64,000 nucleotides of DNA from Sipunculus nudus (GCA_026874595.1 CM049310.1:28381058-28445057), one strand, 5' to 3'. Shown: positions 1 to 11,390, counted from the first letter of the stretch. The notes: generated by a model from the sequence alone, not told the origin. Numbers and translations are program-made.

Positions 1-1470
1 TCAAATCATGGTAATCTACGGAATTACATAGCAAGCCAGAGAGCACTCAGAGAGCACATATAGTTGTATGTATATGATTTATACGGGCTGCACGAATTAT
101 TTCTTGATTTGATGTAAAAGTATATTCATAATAGTACCATAGTCAACCACGAGATGTCAGTACCAGGTTTTTTTCTAATAAACTGCTTTCAATACATATG
201 TACGAACAGATCAATAAAGATCTAGAAGGCGGATTTATGTCCGGATCCATCCATACAGTAACTTATCGAATCTTTTCTTGTACGGATATTCGATTATGCG
301 TGAAAGATCATGGGAATCCATTAATGTATTTTTATCAGATGACATTGATAAACACACTGAAAAAAAACCCAGACATATACATGATCTTCAATCAACCATT
401 GTATGAGGTCAAAGAATCGTTAAAGATTCGCACCGGGAGGCCTCTGAATGCGAGTTTTGCTTTGGGTCGGTTAATCCCCTTGGGTAGGATTCCGGCCGAC
501 AGGTGCTGGGCAACCCGGGCTAGACGTGTCAAGTGTTATGTACCTTAATGCTGGTCTCCACCTCTCTATATTTTTTATACAATTAATCGATGGAGTTCTC
601 GTGTACATATTGATCCTTCACACACAGTATGCCAGCTCACTATGGGGTGTCCATATAAACAGACTGGCATTTTGTGCTTCTCCCTGGTATGGTATCAGAC
701 ATCCCTATTGCTGCTTTGATAAACACATATGACAAGGGTATGACCTGTTCCACTGTTAATAAAAACATCACTTTACTCATCTCAACAGTAAATTAAACTG
801 CAGATCTGAGTACGGTATTAACATGATCTGTCAACAGGTGACAATTACGCTACGTGATTCCTGAACTGATCTGCCGATTTTAGGGCGCCGGCCTTTCACG
901 GGTCAAACCCTGCAGTGATCTGGCTAATGGTAACATTTCTCCCATATACATTTCGCTACAATGAGCATGGCAGATGCATTTTTGTAAATTAATATGAAGT
1001 TTCTAACGAAATCTTATTAAAGTTCATAATAAAACAATTAGGCAACTTCCCCCAGTCTATGGCAGCATGAAACCTATACCAAGATTTAAAATACTTGAAC
1101 GATTGCTGCTAATTTTTACCTTTTTTACATGTCAGTTATATTGTTTAAAAATAATGTTTATATACTACGGTTAAAATATTCTCTACTGAACTGCAGAGAT
1201 GTCCGCCAGTACGTATTCACAGGTCAGCTATACATGTACAAAGGTCTAACCTAGCTGATAAGCAGTTAAGCAAACAGTGTTAGGGCAGCGTGTGTTAAAT
1301 AAAATCTGCGAAAATAAAGAAACAGTATTAAAGCATATGCCAATTAATAGTTTGTAATGACACGGAAGACTTCTAGTAGCCTTTATTCATATGATACCGA
1401 TTATAATAACAGTGCATGAATCCTGGCTGCAATATTCATACAACTGTATGTATACAGGAGTATATGTATG
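1..1470. other. No recognised gene or repeat
   Basis: I see no splice-flanked coding exon, known repeat or RNA gene here. A 116-codon plus-strand open frame at 198-548 shows no recognisable domain and is likely chance. Further exons of the minus-strand THEG-like gene (3300-8100) could lie here but could not be identified. Confidence 0.4.
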
Positions 1471-1478
1471 TGTACAGG

Positions 1479-1665
1479 GGCGGATCCAGAATTTTGGAAG
1501 GAAAGGGCCAAAGCCATGAATAATTATGAGAAAACCTTAAAGAGGAATACTTAGGCCCGGTAAAGTGCACGGTCCAGGTCTAAAATTATTATGAAACTAT
1601 TAGGAAAGGCCACGGAAACTGGAGAGGGGAGGGTCGACCCCCCCCCCCCCCGGATCCGTTACTGG
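1479..1665. mobile_element. Short TIR element with poly-C (CAG-GGCGGATCC family)
   Basis: The left end reads CAGGGGCGGATCCAG. The right end, just after a long poly-C run, reads CGGATCCGTTACTG, an imperfect inverted copy. The short sequences outside the CAG/CTG ends are similar (GTGTA and GTATA). There is no coding capacity, so it is a non-autonomous DNA element. The superfamily is unresolved. Confidence 0.5.
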
Positions 1666-2437
1666 TATAGGCCTGTATATACTATAGTATATGTCCCATG
1701 AGCATATGTTGGACCAATGTCTGCTACCTCTATTGTTGTTCTAGAGGGCAGGCTATTATGCCATGGGTATAGCTCTGCTAACTATGGCCGCTTGTATTAT
1801 TGGATCATATTGTTTGTTTCGCCTCATGGGCCGCTTGAAAAGACGTTCACAAGTAGGTACAGAACCTTGTTATAGCTAGACTTAAAACTGACACAAACAG
1901 TCATGTAACAATGGTGACAATAATATATACCGCCGACACTTAAAGTACGTGCCTGGGTCGAGGAGGCTCCGTTGGTCATACTTTATATACATCGGTTCGA
2001 ACAGTGCTGGAAATTCAGAATTTCAAGCCCCCGTTTTTAAAAACTCTGAACTGAGGATGTAGGAACCGGCAGAGACGTAAATATCCCCCCCCCCAATAAG
2101 GATATTTCTTTTGTTTTAATTGACAATCCTAATAAGAAATATATACTTATGAAGGTAGGCTATAAGGAATATAATAGTTTCCTATAAAGATTCTGGAGAG
2201 CGTTTGTAATTATATAATATTTACAAAAAAAGTAGGCCTATAGGCAGCTTCCTTATTTTTTTAAGGTCCGTCCCTTGGGCCTTTTAAACAATGATTTCTC
2301 AACCAACATTACATCCAGAGAAAACCAACATATAGAGAACGCAACTAAATATGCACGAGTTTTGTTAAAAGGCTGTTTATTTAAGTTTTAAAGCCACGAC
2401 TCGCTGCAGTTCTGTGTGTCACCGGTGGACATCGTAT
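1666..2437. other. Intergenic or intronic, nothing recognised
   Basis: AT-rich sequence with a short poly-C run near 2085. No supported gene or repeat was seen. Confidence 0.4.
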
Positions 2438-2470
2438 ACAGAGAGCTTAGATGTCATCTAAGCTCTCTGT
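2438..2470. repeat. Perfect 16-bp inverted repeat with 1-nt spacer
   Basis: ACAGAGAGCTTAGATG (2438-2453) and its exact reverse complement (2455-2470) are separated by one T. In single strand or RNA it would form a long perfect hairpin. It is not part of any element recognised here. Confidence 0.85.
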
Positions 2471-2523
2471 CGTATGTATCTGCCGAGGATTTCCGAATAA
2501 GAACCCGATGGGCCATGTCATAA

Positions 2524-2549
2524 TGACGTCATCTTATAATATGACGTCA
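2524..2549. promoter_or_regulatory. Pair of CRE-like palindromes
   Basis: TGACGTCA occurs at 2524-2531 and again at 2542-2549, starts 18 bp apart. This octamer is the full CREB/ATF consensus site. No promoter was recognised beside it, so function is only a possibility. Confidence 0.4.
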
Positions 2550-3299
2550 TTAGTATATTTCAGGATAGTGTTCGATTTCAACCTCTTACTTGGTTGCTTA
2601 GGGTTACCGTGCCAAACAGAGTAATCTCGTGACCTGTTGATTTGTGCTAGGCCCTCTAATATAAGAGCTTCCAAACCACCACTACATTTAGTCATTTTCC
2701 TTGCGGCTTCAGATCAATTACTGAGTGTATGGGCAAAACAGGAGACTGGATGATTAATTCACAAAACATGGGAGAGAATTATTGAGTCCAATGGGGGAAA
2801 ACAGAGCTTGCATGATTATATTGACTGGGTACAGTCTGTATATTCCAACATCATTAATAATGCATGCAACTTCTGAATAGTCTCATTACTGTAACAGTTC
2901 CGTGTGTGGCAACTAAATATTTCAAAATATGTACGAGACGGTGAATAGTCTGGGGTGCATAAACAAGACTGAATAGCGCTTTTTTTGTTTTACAACAATC
3001 GGACAACACAGGATATATAAAAGGTTATAAACCTAACCATTTCTTGCACGTCCACAATAATCCAAAATATAAAACATTAAAAAATCAGGACTAACATCCC
3101 ATTCCCACTTATTTTGTTTTACTTAATGAAAACTATATATATAGCAATAATATATGCAGTTGATATGATAAAGCACTGTGGGCATATTCCATTGCATCTG
3201 AATATATGTGCGTGTTCTCACAGAGAGAAAACAAATGAGACTGTGGTATAAACACGGGTAAATAATAAATAAAAAATATGTTATTATAAAATGACTCAC

Positions 3300-3364
3300 T
3301 GAAGGCAGTGATTCCGTCTGGTCCCGGTTGCTGTGGGTAACGATCTACCCAATAAACAGACCTC
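3300..3364 (-). CDS. THEG-like gene, exon 3
   Basis: 65 nt between acceptor TTTTATTTTCAG and donor GTGAGTCA. It encodes RRSVYWVDRYPQQPGPDG then ITAF. A (TA)n tract of about 58 nt starts some 55 nt upstream of its acceptor. It ends in phase 1, so a further exon is required to the left. Confidence 0.65.
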
Positions 3365-3419
3365 CTGAAAATAAAAACAAACACATATTGAGTTTATATA
3401 TGTAACATGTGCACAGGGC

Positions 3420-3481
<62 letters not shown>

Positions 3482-6400
3482 GTCAAACACTGCTTGGTCA
3501 GTGAAAAGAACCATTCATTCTGTAAATGATATCATCGCGTAAAAACAATGCATAAATAAATATACGTGACCTGAGAGCGGGGGGGGGGGGGGGGGTATCA
3601 GGGGTTGTCCCTAAAAATTGTTCAACTTAAAACTCAAATTAATGTCCTGACACTTACGTAAGCCTCCTCTGTCCCTTAAATCATGCATATGAAAATAAAC
3701 AGCTGCATGTGTCTGCATACTTGCTACTTGCTGTATAAATAATAGAAGGAAAAGTATCTTATTCCGTTAGCATGAAGTCCAACTTTAGGTGTGTGTTTGT
3801 GTGTGTGTGGGGGGGGGGGGGGACTTCCTATGCCACTGAGACAGTTCCACCAACAGGTATGGATATATCTTTAATATCAGGTGCAGTTTAGACACCTCCA
3901 AGATCAAAATCATATAGGCTTATAATGTTTCTTTCACCGATATGGCTACGACAGACGCGGCAGTGAGATGACGTGCATGGGGTAACCGCCTGGTTTTTGC
4001 GGGATACCGACCATTCTTTTTTTTCTAAGAATAGGTCTATGCATGGTCTTTTGGCGGCACTTTCTTTTGAAGATGGAAGGTAAAAGTTCAGTTAGAATAT
4101 GTTATAATCAATCCACCTAGATTTCAGGTTTATATGCACGGGGCTAGGTTTAATCAAGCAGTCATAGCCTGCCGTTTAGACATTACAGCGAATCTCTGAG
4201 GTTCTAACGAGATTTCGCCATTTTTCTATTGAGGCATCGACGGGGTTCGAATCGGGGACGTTCTGCTCCGAAATCAAACGCCTTTACCACATCCGTAACT
4301 CTAAATGAATAGTGTACAGACCGGTTTTGTCGAAGCCGTAACACTAGATCAGCACAGTACAGACCGGTTTGTCGTATCCGTAACTGTAAATAAGCACTGT
4401 ACAGACCTGTTTTGTCATATCCGTAACACTAAATGATCACAGCAAATACCGGTTTTTACGTATCCGTTACACTAAGTTAGCACTGTACAGACCGGTTTTG
4501 ACGTATCCGTAACTCCAAATGAACACTGTACATACCGGTTTTGACATGTCCGTAACTCTGAATGAACATTGTACATTACGGTTTGCCGTATCCGTAACTG
4601 TAAATGAACACTGTACATACCGGTTTTGACGTATCCGTAACTCTAAATGAACACTGTACAGAACGGTTTTGGCGTATCCGTAACTCTAAATGAACACCGT
4701 ACATATCAGTTTTGATGTATCCGTATCTCTAAATGAACACTGTACATACCGGTTTTGTCGTATCTGTAACTGTAAATGAGCACTGTACAGACCGGTTTTG
4801 CCGTATCCGTAACTCTACATGAGCACTGTACAGACCGGTTTTGTCGTATCGATAACTCTCAATGGGCACTGCACATATCATTTTGACGTATCCTTCACTC
4901 TAAATGAGCACTGTACAGACCGGTTTTGACATATCCGTAACTCCATATGAACACTGTACATACCGGTTTTGACGTGTCCGTAATTCTGAATGATCATTGT
5001 ACATAACGGTTTGCCGTATCCGTAACTGTAAATTAACACTGTACATACCGGTTTTGACGTATCCGTAAGTCTAAATGAACACTCCGCATACCGGTTTTGC
5101 CATATCCGTAACTCTAAATAAAGACTGTTTATACCGATTTTGACGTATACCCGTAACTCTAAATGCTCAATGTATATATTGATCTAGTCGTGTCCGTAAC
5201 TCTAAATGAACGCTGCGCACCGTGGTTTTGCCACATTCGTAACTCTACTTAAACATGCTTTGCACATACCGGTTTTGACGTATCCGTGACTCTAAATGAA
5301 CGCTGTACAAACCGATCTTGCCGTTGATGCGTGGTAGCAAGTTAAATCTGTACATCGTGAATTAACCTTGTCTTAACTTTGAATTTTCTCGCAACATCGC
5401 CTTTATGCGGTTTCCTAAGTGGCTATTCTAAGTATATGTATATGAGTAAAGGAAAGTTCTAAGAATTTATGTTGTACCGAAAACATAATCATATATATAC
5501 AGTAGAGTTTGCTGTGTTTTGATTTGCATTTCTGTGCTGTTATATGATATTTGAATAAAAGCAATACTGAATCTCAAATTACGCGAGTACACGCGCGCAT
5601 AATTACGGGTTTGTTTATAAATAAAGATCAAACAATGCAGCACACTGGATGCGCAGCATGAAACATGTCCTGTCTAGGTAGACAGCTAGTGGATATGTAC
5701 TTTAGACTGGGTTCTATCTAGTACCGCCAGGACGCCCGGTCGTACTTTGTACTGTTTTTATTTATCATAATCACAAGATATACATCAGGAGCTGATCGAT
5801 AAATTTTGAGGGACTGAAGCGTAATGAGTCAAAGAATGCAATTATGACCGGATTAAACGTACGTTTATCACGATATATCAACAGTGATTATTAAAAATAA
5901 CCGCAAAGGAATACAAACCACAGAGTATATTATTAGAACATGAACGATTTAGCTACATTTGATGTATATGTACACACGTTTAACAGACCTTGAATTCTGT
6001 CACAAACTCTGCATCCAACAAAACAATAATCGACCCGCAGTCGGGGGTTGGGGAAATAGGGTGATTATATATTAAAAAAAAAACACGGGGGAACCCAGAA
6101 AATGTCGCATGTAAGGACCCTTTGATACAGCTCCTTGGTAAGGTGAGTTGGTGGTTGTTGACCCTACCCCTGCACCCCATTCCGGATTTTCCATGTATGT
6201 GTCATTGGCCGGATGTCCCCAAAGTACTTAGTGTGCACACAAATAACACCTATAGCCTTTGGCCGAGGTATTCCGTATTACTCCTTGGTGAAAGAAGTAC
6301 GTACCGCAGCCTGAGGCGGCTATAAGGATTAGCTTTTGATCTTCTTCCGTCCTAATGACCTTATTATCGGTTTAACCCGATATCAAACAACTTGACATTT

Positions 6401-8100
6401 TATACATATCGCTCTTACTGCACGCGGGTCTACGTGAACATTTAAATTATGCTATCTTAAAATGTACAAGTATAACTTAAATATACATGTAACCGTATAC
6501 GTATACTATGGTACCTTATATGTAGCATATTAATGCAGGAGTGGGAACGGTTATAGATACGACGGCACAGGCCCAATAAGATGGAATAAACCAAGGCTGT
6601 AATATATAAATGGGACGAATATGACATTATTTATGATGTCATCATGGAATTCTAAATGTCAGTATAATATATCCTTGTATTGCACCATTTATATATCAGC
6701 AAATTCGAAAAAAAAATAAAAAAGATATATTTATATACTCTGTACAAATTTATATTCTCTGTATATATTCTCTATATAAATTCATCTATTTTCCTAATAA
6801 GCCACAATATCCATCGCGAAAGTTTCGGATTCAGAATGCATTTATCGTTGTATAATATGACAAGGTCGATCAGTTGTGTCCATTTAGTTTCATGTGGGGA
6901 GGACTGAGTCCAGGTTTACCTATAATTTTTTGTCATCTATGAACATGCATAATTCATCTATTCATACTTATCTGAATCTAAACTGGGGGGGGGGGATCAA
7001 CCACATATGTGAACATGAAAGACTACAGAATACTTTATGAACCGTCTGTTTCTAGACCAGACAATGAATGTGCAGACAATAAAAGGTGTGGGTCATAAGC
7101 GCCCCCCCCCCTGTCCTTTCATCTTATATTCTTTTCACTCACATGACTATATATAATAGACATCCATCATGGAGCCTTGTATTTGAATGTATATTAATGA
7201 CGACAAAATTTCTATACAAATTACAACCCAACAACAACCGTGAACTAATCATCCTTAAGGAAAATCGATGTCTTTAACAGACACGGAACCCAAGCCATAT
7301 ATTGTCAAAGGTACTTTATATTCCAAAAACAGAAGGTTTCCACAAGTAAATTCTTCATTTGCTCTTTGGCAATGATCACACGTGCAAGTTTCAGTGGAAA
7401 CAATGTATCAAATCTGGCCTTTATATGCATGTATATGTGATGAATGTTAATTAATTTATTAATACTTTATAATGGCTCTTACCTGTCCTCCAGGAAGTTA
7501 GGGTGGAATGCCTTTGGTCTCGCCAACAAATCTATACGTCTCCCCGATTCTGTGAAAGAGCACACTTTTGTGGTATTATCAGAATTAACTGAAATAGCCC
7601 ATATTATGAAATTGTACAAATAAGCATATAATAAAATCTGATAAAATACTCAATATAAATTTTGTTTTCGAAATACAGACGATTCATGGCAAACACATGA
7701 AACAGTATACATATCACTGCGCATAGGAGATGCATTTTTGTTATAATATCAGTTCAAATATTCGACGTCACCGTTTGTACGTTTTTTACATAAAGATTTT
7801 TTTTTAATCTGAGCAGTTGATTATAAACCTAATATACACATAAGGAATTCACACCACAAATAAATGTTACAAAAATGTTTTTATTCGTCCAGTGATTTAT
7901 CAATATATAGGAATGTAAATTGTGATGCTGTACATAATTTGCCTCTTATTCTTCAACAACGCTTTAGTATAGGCCTTACTTGACGTTAATAACAGGATCA
8001 CCACAATACACATAAATATATAAATCTGAGTATATATAAATGAAAATATGATTAAATTTTCAATTAGGTATAAAATAACAGACTTACCCGTGGCTGCCAT
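3300..8100 (-). CDS. THEG-repeat-like (SPMAP2-like) protein, 5' part, exons 1-3
   Basis: Three minus-strand exons join in frame: 8088-8100, 7483-7549 and 3300-3364. All have GT donors and AG acceptors and matching phases (13 nt; 2+63+2; 1+63+1). They give 48 residues starting MAATESGRRIDLLARPKAFH, then a segment with DRRSVYWVDRYPQQPG. The pattern R-I-x-x-L-A-x-P-K followed by RSVYW recalls the THEG repeat of sperm-microtubule-associated (testicular haploid expressed gene-like) proteins. That assignment is from memory of the family and is tentative. The start at 8100 is chosen because ACCACCATGG is an ideal initiation context; an in-frame ATG lies upstream at 8139. The last donor (A|GTGAGT at 3299) shows the gene continues to the left, but no further exon was recognised. 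Two X-box-like motifs lie about 90 bp upstream. Confidence 0.6.
3420..3478. repeat. (TA)n microsatellite
   Basis: Uninterrupted TA dinucleotides over about 58 nt. Confidence 0.98.
4225..4300 (-). mobile_element. tRNA-like SINE head
   Basis: On the minus strand a tRNA-like segment reads GATGTGGTAAAGGCG, then GATTCGAACCCCGTCGATGC. The GATTCGAACCC part (reverse complement of 4242-4253) is a perfect RNA polymerase III B box. The 3' acceptor-like CGATGCC has no paired 5' arm, because the 5' side runs straight into the minisatellite. I read it as a degraded tRNA-derived SINE, not a tRNA gene. Confidence 0.55.
4291..5325. repeat. Minisatellite, about 24 copies of 43 bp
   Basis: The unit is roughly CACTGTACAGACCGGTTT, then TGACGTATCCGTAACTCTAA, then ATGAA. 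Adjacent units are head-to-tail and differ at scattered positions, and some copies have short indels. There are no unique spacers, so it is not a CRISPR-type array. It lies in intron 2 of the THEG-like gene. Confidence 0.95.
7483..7549 (-). CDS. THEG-like gene, exon 2
   Basis: 67 nt between acceptor CTTTCACAG and donor GTAAGAGC. It encodes ESGRRIDLLARPKAFHPN followed by FLED. It contains the R-I-D-L-L-A-R-P-K core that suggests a THEG repeat. Confidence 0.7.
8088..8100 (-). CDS. THEG-like gene, coding part of exon 1
   Basis: ATG GCA GCC ACG G, followed by donor GTAAGT. The ATG sits in an ACCACCATGG context. Exon phase 1 fits exon 2. The upstream untranslated part runs right towards about 8160. 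Confidence 0.65.
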
Positions 8101-8185
8101 GGTGGTGTAGTTTCTGAGAGACAGTCCCTTCCCACACAACCCTCGGCAATTATAGCTTAGCTTCTGTACACAGTGAAGGCTTCAC

Positions 8186-8210
8186 GTTGCTAGGGCGTTG
8201 CTAGGAAAGC
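8186..8210. promoter_or_regulatory. Two overlapping RFX X-box-like sites
   Basis: GTTGCTAGG occurs at 8186-8194 and again from 8197, followed by AAAGC; a further GTTGC lies just beyond. RFX factors bind GTTGCYARGGCAAC-type X-boxes, which mark genes for cilia and sperm flagella. The position, about 90 bp upstream of the ATG at 8100 on the minus strand, fits a promoter of a flagellar gene. The link to RFX is inferred. Confidence 0.5.
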
Positions 8211-8821
8211 GATTGTTGCTCGCCTGAAAACGTTCGTCAGTGTCGTAATGCCAGAGGCCGTATCATGTTCCCCGACTGGCCACCCTGAGTAGATTAGCCT
8301 GCTTATTATTACCGTATTTGCGAGCGCTAATCCACTCCAGAGGATTAAGCTGGTCATGCAGGAACTATAAGGATCGGAACTTACGCCTCTGTGTGTTCGT
8401 CAGTACAGGTTATGGCACCGGGCCGTTCCGGGCGCAGTCTTGACCACGTTATTCATGCATTACAACATTGACACCAAGTTCACGCGAGCCCCATCAACGC
8501 GCGACAACGCTGTTGGCGGGACGCCCTTGATTGAAGTTCATTTAACCTAATTAGTGTTGCTTGGCTCACTTGCCATCGAGATGTGCTATAGTTACAGCTC
8601 CTCTATGTGCTATAATCAAGGCCAGTGTTTGCGGCACTCGTTTTAGATTGACTGGAGAGACTGACTTCGTTAATGTGACGGTGGCCAAAGTCTAGATAGG
8701 CAAACCTTACCCCGTTTTCAACTTGAATCAAGTGGTATTACCGAAATGTTATTCTGATTCTTTAAAATATATATAAGAGAAGTAACAACTTGTATTGTAA
8801 GTCCCTTACATTTATAAGGCA

Positions 8822-8822
8822 A

Positions 8823-8851
<29 letters not shown>
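8822..8851. repeat. (AAT)n microsatellite
   Basis: About ten AAT/ATA trinucleotides in a row. Confidence 0.95.
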
Positions 8852-8854
<3 letters not shown>

Positions 8855-9311
8855 CGTAATAAGGTTTGGTTCTTAGGCACTTTTTTCATAAATAAATTTG
8901 GGCGGGTGGGCGATTTTTTTTTATCTTTTTTGTATGTTTCAATAAAAATGTTATATGATCAGGCAAAAGCATGATAATAACATTTTTTTTGGCCTGAGTA
9001 AAGAATCCGGTCTTCATTTCAAAGATGGGTCTAAACTGACAGGAACGTCTCATATAAGTATAGTAATCAACATAAGCCATGGCATGCCTGATGATATGAC
9101 ATCGACATGGCTCTGACTTCTCCATTACATGAATTCTAAACTTCTTTACGTCGGTCCGGATACACCCATAACCTCGTCCATGTAGACCGGATTTTATACC
9201 CGCTGCATTTTTTTTTTTGCTATACAAGTAAAAGCACTACAAAACAAAGGAAGTTTTATCAAAATTGTATTATTTTATCTTCTTAAAAGAACACAGGAAA
9301 GTTTTTATTTG

Positions 9312-9340
9312 TCTCGAGATCTTATTTCGAGATCTCGAGA
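9312..9340. repeat. CTCGAGATC inverted repeat
   Basis: TCTCGAGATC and its exact inverse GATCTCGAGA are separated by about 9 nt. Related CTCGAGATCT sequence recurs at 15660-15700 on the other side of the LINE. Confidence 0.7.
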
Positions 9341-10031
9341 AAATACTGGCCCCGTTAGTGTTGCAACAGTTATGCGATGCTTATATAATTTGCAAAAAGT
9401 TAAAGGTAACCATCTCGATATCTCACGTCTATTGAATGAACATCATCCCTTGAACTGTTTATAGAAATACCCCCCCCCCCCACCCCCCCAAAAAAAAGCC
9501 TATCCCACGGTTAACATGTGGTACCTTTTGTCTGTATCCACGTGTTTATATGGGGGGGGGGGGGGGGGGGGGAGGGTGGAGGTTGGGGAAAAATGGCTTC
9601 CAACAAGGACATCTGGCGGCATTGAAGACGAACCCGAGTTTTGTATATGACAAAAGATTGCGTTGCTTCCTTTGACCTCACCATCAACAACCAGTATAAT
9701 CTTTTAATGTGCAATCAACCACCTTCGGTTACATGTTTTTTTTTTATGTCAACATGGGTTCATGTACCTTTTGTACTAATAGCCTGTAGATAAAAAGTCC
9801 ATACATCAGTCACAAGCCCGTTTTAAGGACCTTTCTTTGCACGGGTTACCCTCATTTCTTTAATACATTGTATATATATGCAGAGTAAGCCGTAAATCAC
9901 AAATTCTATAAGGCATACAGTACGCTCCTGAGGCAGCGGCTATACACTGCAGTCGTCCCAGACACCGTTTCATGTAACCGCTCGGGGGTCGAAGCTTGAA
10001 AAATGCTCATTTATGAAGTACAGCGGCAAAG

Positions 10032-10045
10032 CCACCAGGTGGCGC
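10032..10045 (+). promoter_or_regulatory. CTCF-like motif
   Basis: CCACCAGGTGGCGC fits the animal CTCF core consensus CCASYAGRKGGCRS at every position. CTCF is present in molluscs, but occupancy cannot be judged from sequence. Confidence 0.4.
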
Positions 10046-10320
10046 CCTATGTTTTGCGTCATTCGTCGCGCCCAGTGCAACTTGTATAAAAGGAGTGAAA
10101 AAACGGTTTAAGTACGAAATATTGAAAGATACCGTAATATTTAAGAAGACACTATATTTCATGTGTACTTAATATACCTGGTATGTGAATAGGTCCCTTT
10201 AACAGGAAATAAATCAGAACCGTTTTACCCAGAAACCTGATTGACACCTAAGAAAGATCTTAATATATTTATAAGTAATTTTGTGCAAACAGATCCACTT
10301 TAAATTGTTGTTGCCTCGTT

Positions 10321-10334
10321 AAACGCCAAATTAG
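10321..10334 (+). repeat. LINE target-site duplication, left copy
   Basis: AAACGCCAAATTAG, identical to 15450-15463. The preceding GTT|AAAC context fits the TT|AA nick preference of L1-type endonucleases. Confidence 0.95.
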
Positions 10335-10420
10335 ACGGACGAAGGGTCATTGCTATATGTTTTTTAAAACATATCGATTTCCCACTACTCAACTACACTG
10401 ATTGATTGAACTCCAACAGA

Positions 10421-11377
10421 ATGACCACCAACCCATGGGAGGATGGGCCTCCCCGTCAGATGCGTAAAACCGGTCTACACCACGCTGCTCGATCACTAGT
10501 CTGCCGACACGAATTCCAACCCGATGAGCTGAATAGAGCTGTCATTGAACTGGTCAAGAAATACAAGACGGGGCTGTGCGCTGTTCATACAATCAGTGGT
10601 ACCACAATGCAGCTGATTTTTGGAACTCCAGAACTTGCTGAAGAAGTATTAGTCAATGGTGTGCAGTGTTTGGGGAGGACTTTAGACACTCAGGCGGCTG
10701 AACTGAGTAAGCCGTTATGGGTGTCACTGCGGGGTCTCCCGCTGAATTTCCCTCACGAGTTGATAACGGCAGAAATGAAGAGATACGGCAGAGTCGTGAA
10801 GGGGTGCCGCCACAAGTTTTGGCCAGAGACCGAGCTGCCGACTTTGGACAGAGAGATTTTGATGTTTATTGAGAGAGAAGTCCCCGATAGAATGGAATTC
10901 TTCCTGGGTAATGAACGTCATGTTGCTTACATTCGTTACAAGGGGAAGACCAGGCTATGCTGGCGCTGCAAAGTGGAGGGCCATGTGGCTAGAGACTGTC
11001 CCGATAGAGAAAGAGAAAGACCAACTAAAGCCGACGAACCTGGATTGATAGTAACCCTTCCGACTACTGAAAGCGCAGAGGCCGTAAAAGATGTAGAACC
11101 TGAACTGCCAGAAAGCCCCCCGAGAGGACAAGCAGCTGCGTTATCTGACTTCGACGACGACGATCCCTTCCCGCCCCTGCAGATTGTTGATACACCCGTA
11201 GATGTCGCCCATAATTCACGTAGAAAGAGGAAATTACCAGAATCGCCGTCCAGCCAACTACCAGGAGACCCTCGCCGACACCCACAAGACCGAGACCGGA
11301 ACACGGATCTTCAGACCCCAAGTTCTACCAGAGTCTCAGACCAGCCGACCTCTGAGGATCAGGACTTTCTATCCTAA
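10421..11377 (+). CDS. LINE ORF1, gag-like nucleic-acid-binding protein
   Basis: 318 codons from the first ATG (10421) to TAA; the open frame extends slightly upstream without an ATG. The N-terminal half holds a segment PLWVSLRGLPLNFPHELI typical of ORF1 proteins with an RRM-like fold. At about residues 185-200 lies one CCHC zinc knuckle, CWRCKVEGHVARDC (C-x2-C-x4-H-x4-C). The C-terminal third is acidic, Pro/Ser-rich and probably disordered. In this family the protein coats the element RNA and helps reverse transcription. The frame ends 13 nt before the ORF2 ATG in a different frame, so ORF2 is probably made by reinitiation or an unusual start. Confidence 0.9.
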   Translation: MTTNPWEDGPPRQMRKTGLHHAARSLVCRHEFQPDELNRAVIELVKKYKTGLCAVHTISGTTMQLIFGTPELAEEVLVNGVQCLGRTLDTQAAELSKPLWVSLRGLPLNFPHELITAEMKRYGRVVKGCRHKFWPETELPTLDREILMFIEREVPDRMEFFLGNERHVAYIRYKGKTRLCWRCKVEGHVARDCPDRERERPTKADEPGLIVTLPTTESAEAVKDVEPELPESPPRGQAAALSDFDDDDPFPPLQIVDTPVDVAHNSRRKRKLPESPSSQLPGDPRRHPQDRDRNTDLQTPSSTRVSDQPTSEDQDFLS

Positions 11378-11390
11378 ATTATGAACTTTC

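Larger units (their letters stand above)
3365..7482 (-). other. Intron 2 of the THEG-like gene
   Basis: A 4.1-kb intron. It contains a (TA)n tract, two poly-G runs (about 3579-3595 and 3809-3822), a tRNA-like SINE head, a 43-bp minisatellite and otherwise unassigned AT-rich DNA (5330-7480). Confidence 0.6.
8211..10320. other. Intergenic DNA between THEG-like gene and LINE
   Basis: No supported gene. It holds poly-G/C tracts (9471-9487, 9553-9571) and a palindromic CTCGAGATC block (9312-9340). A TATAAAAG box lies at 10085 and a CTCF-like motif at 10032-10045. The open frame at 8886-9227 (minus) has no recognisable domain. Confidence 0.4.

Noticed and set aside
198-732. Two overlapping plus-strand frames near the left edge
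   Set aside because: No domain, no splice context and no family resemblance; likely chance.
3296-3514. Open frame with a long Tyr-Ile repeat
   Set aside because: It is only the translation of a (TA)n tract; the same applies to the frames at 23803-23991 and 63629-63817.
4225-4300. Functional tRNA gene on the minus strand
   Set aside because: The B box is perfect, but the 5' half and acceptor stem are missing.
4291-5325. CRISPR-like array
   Set aside because: The copies are directly head-to-tail without unique spacers, and this is animal DNA.
10936-11304. Minus-strand open frames inside the LINE
   Set aside because: They are shadows of ORF1 and ORF2 with no domain of their own.
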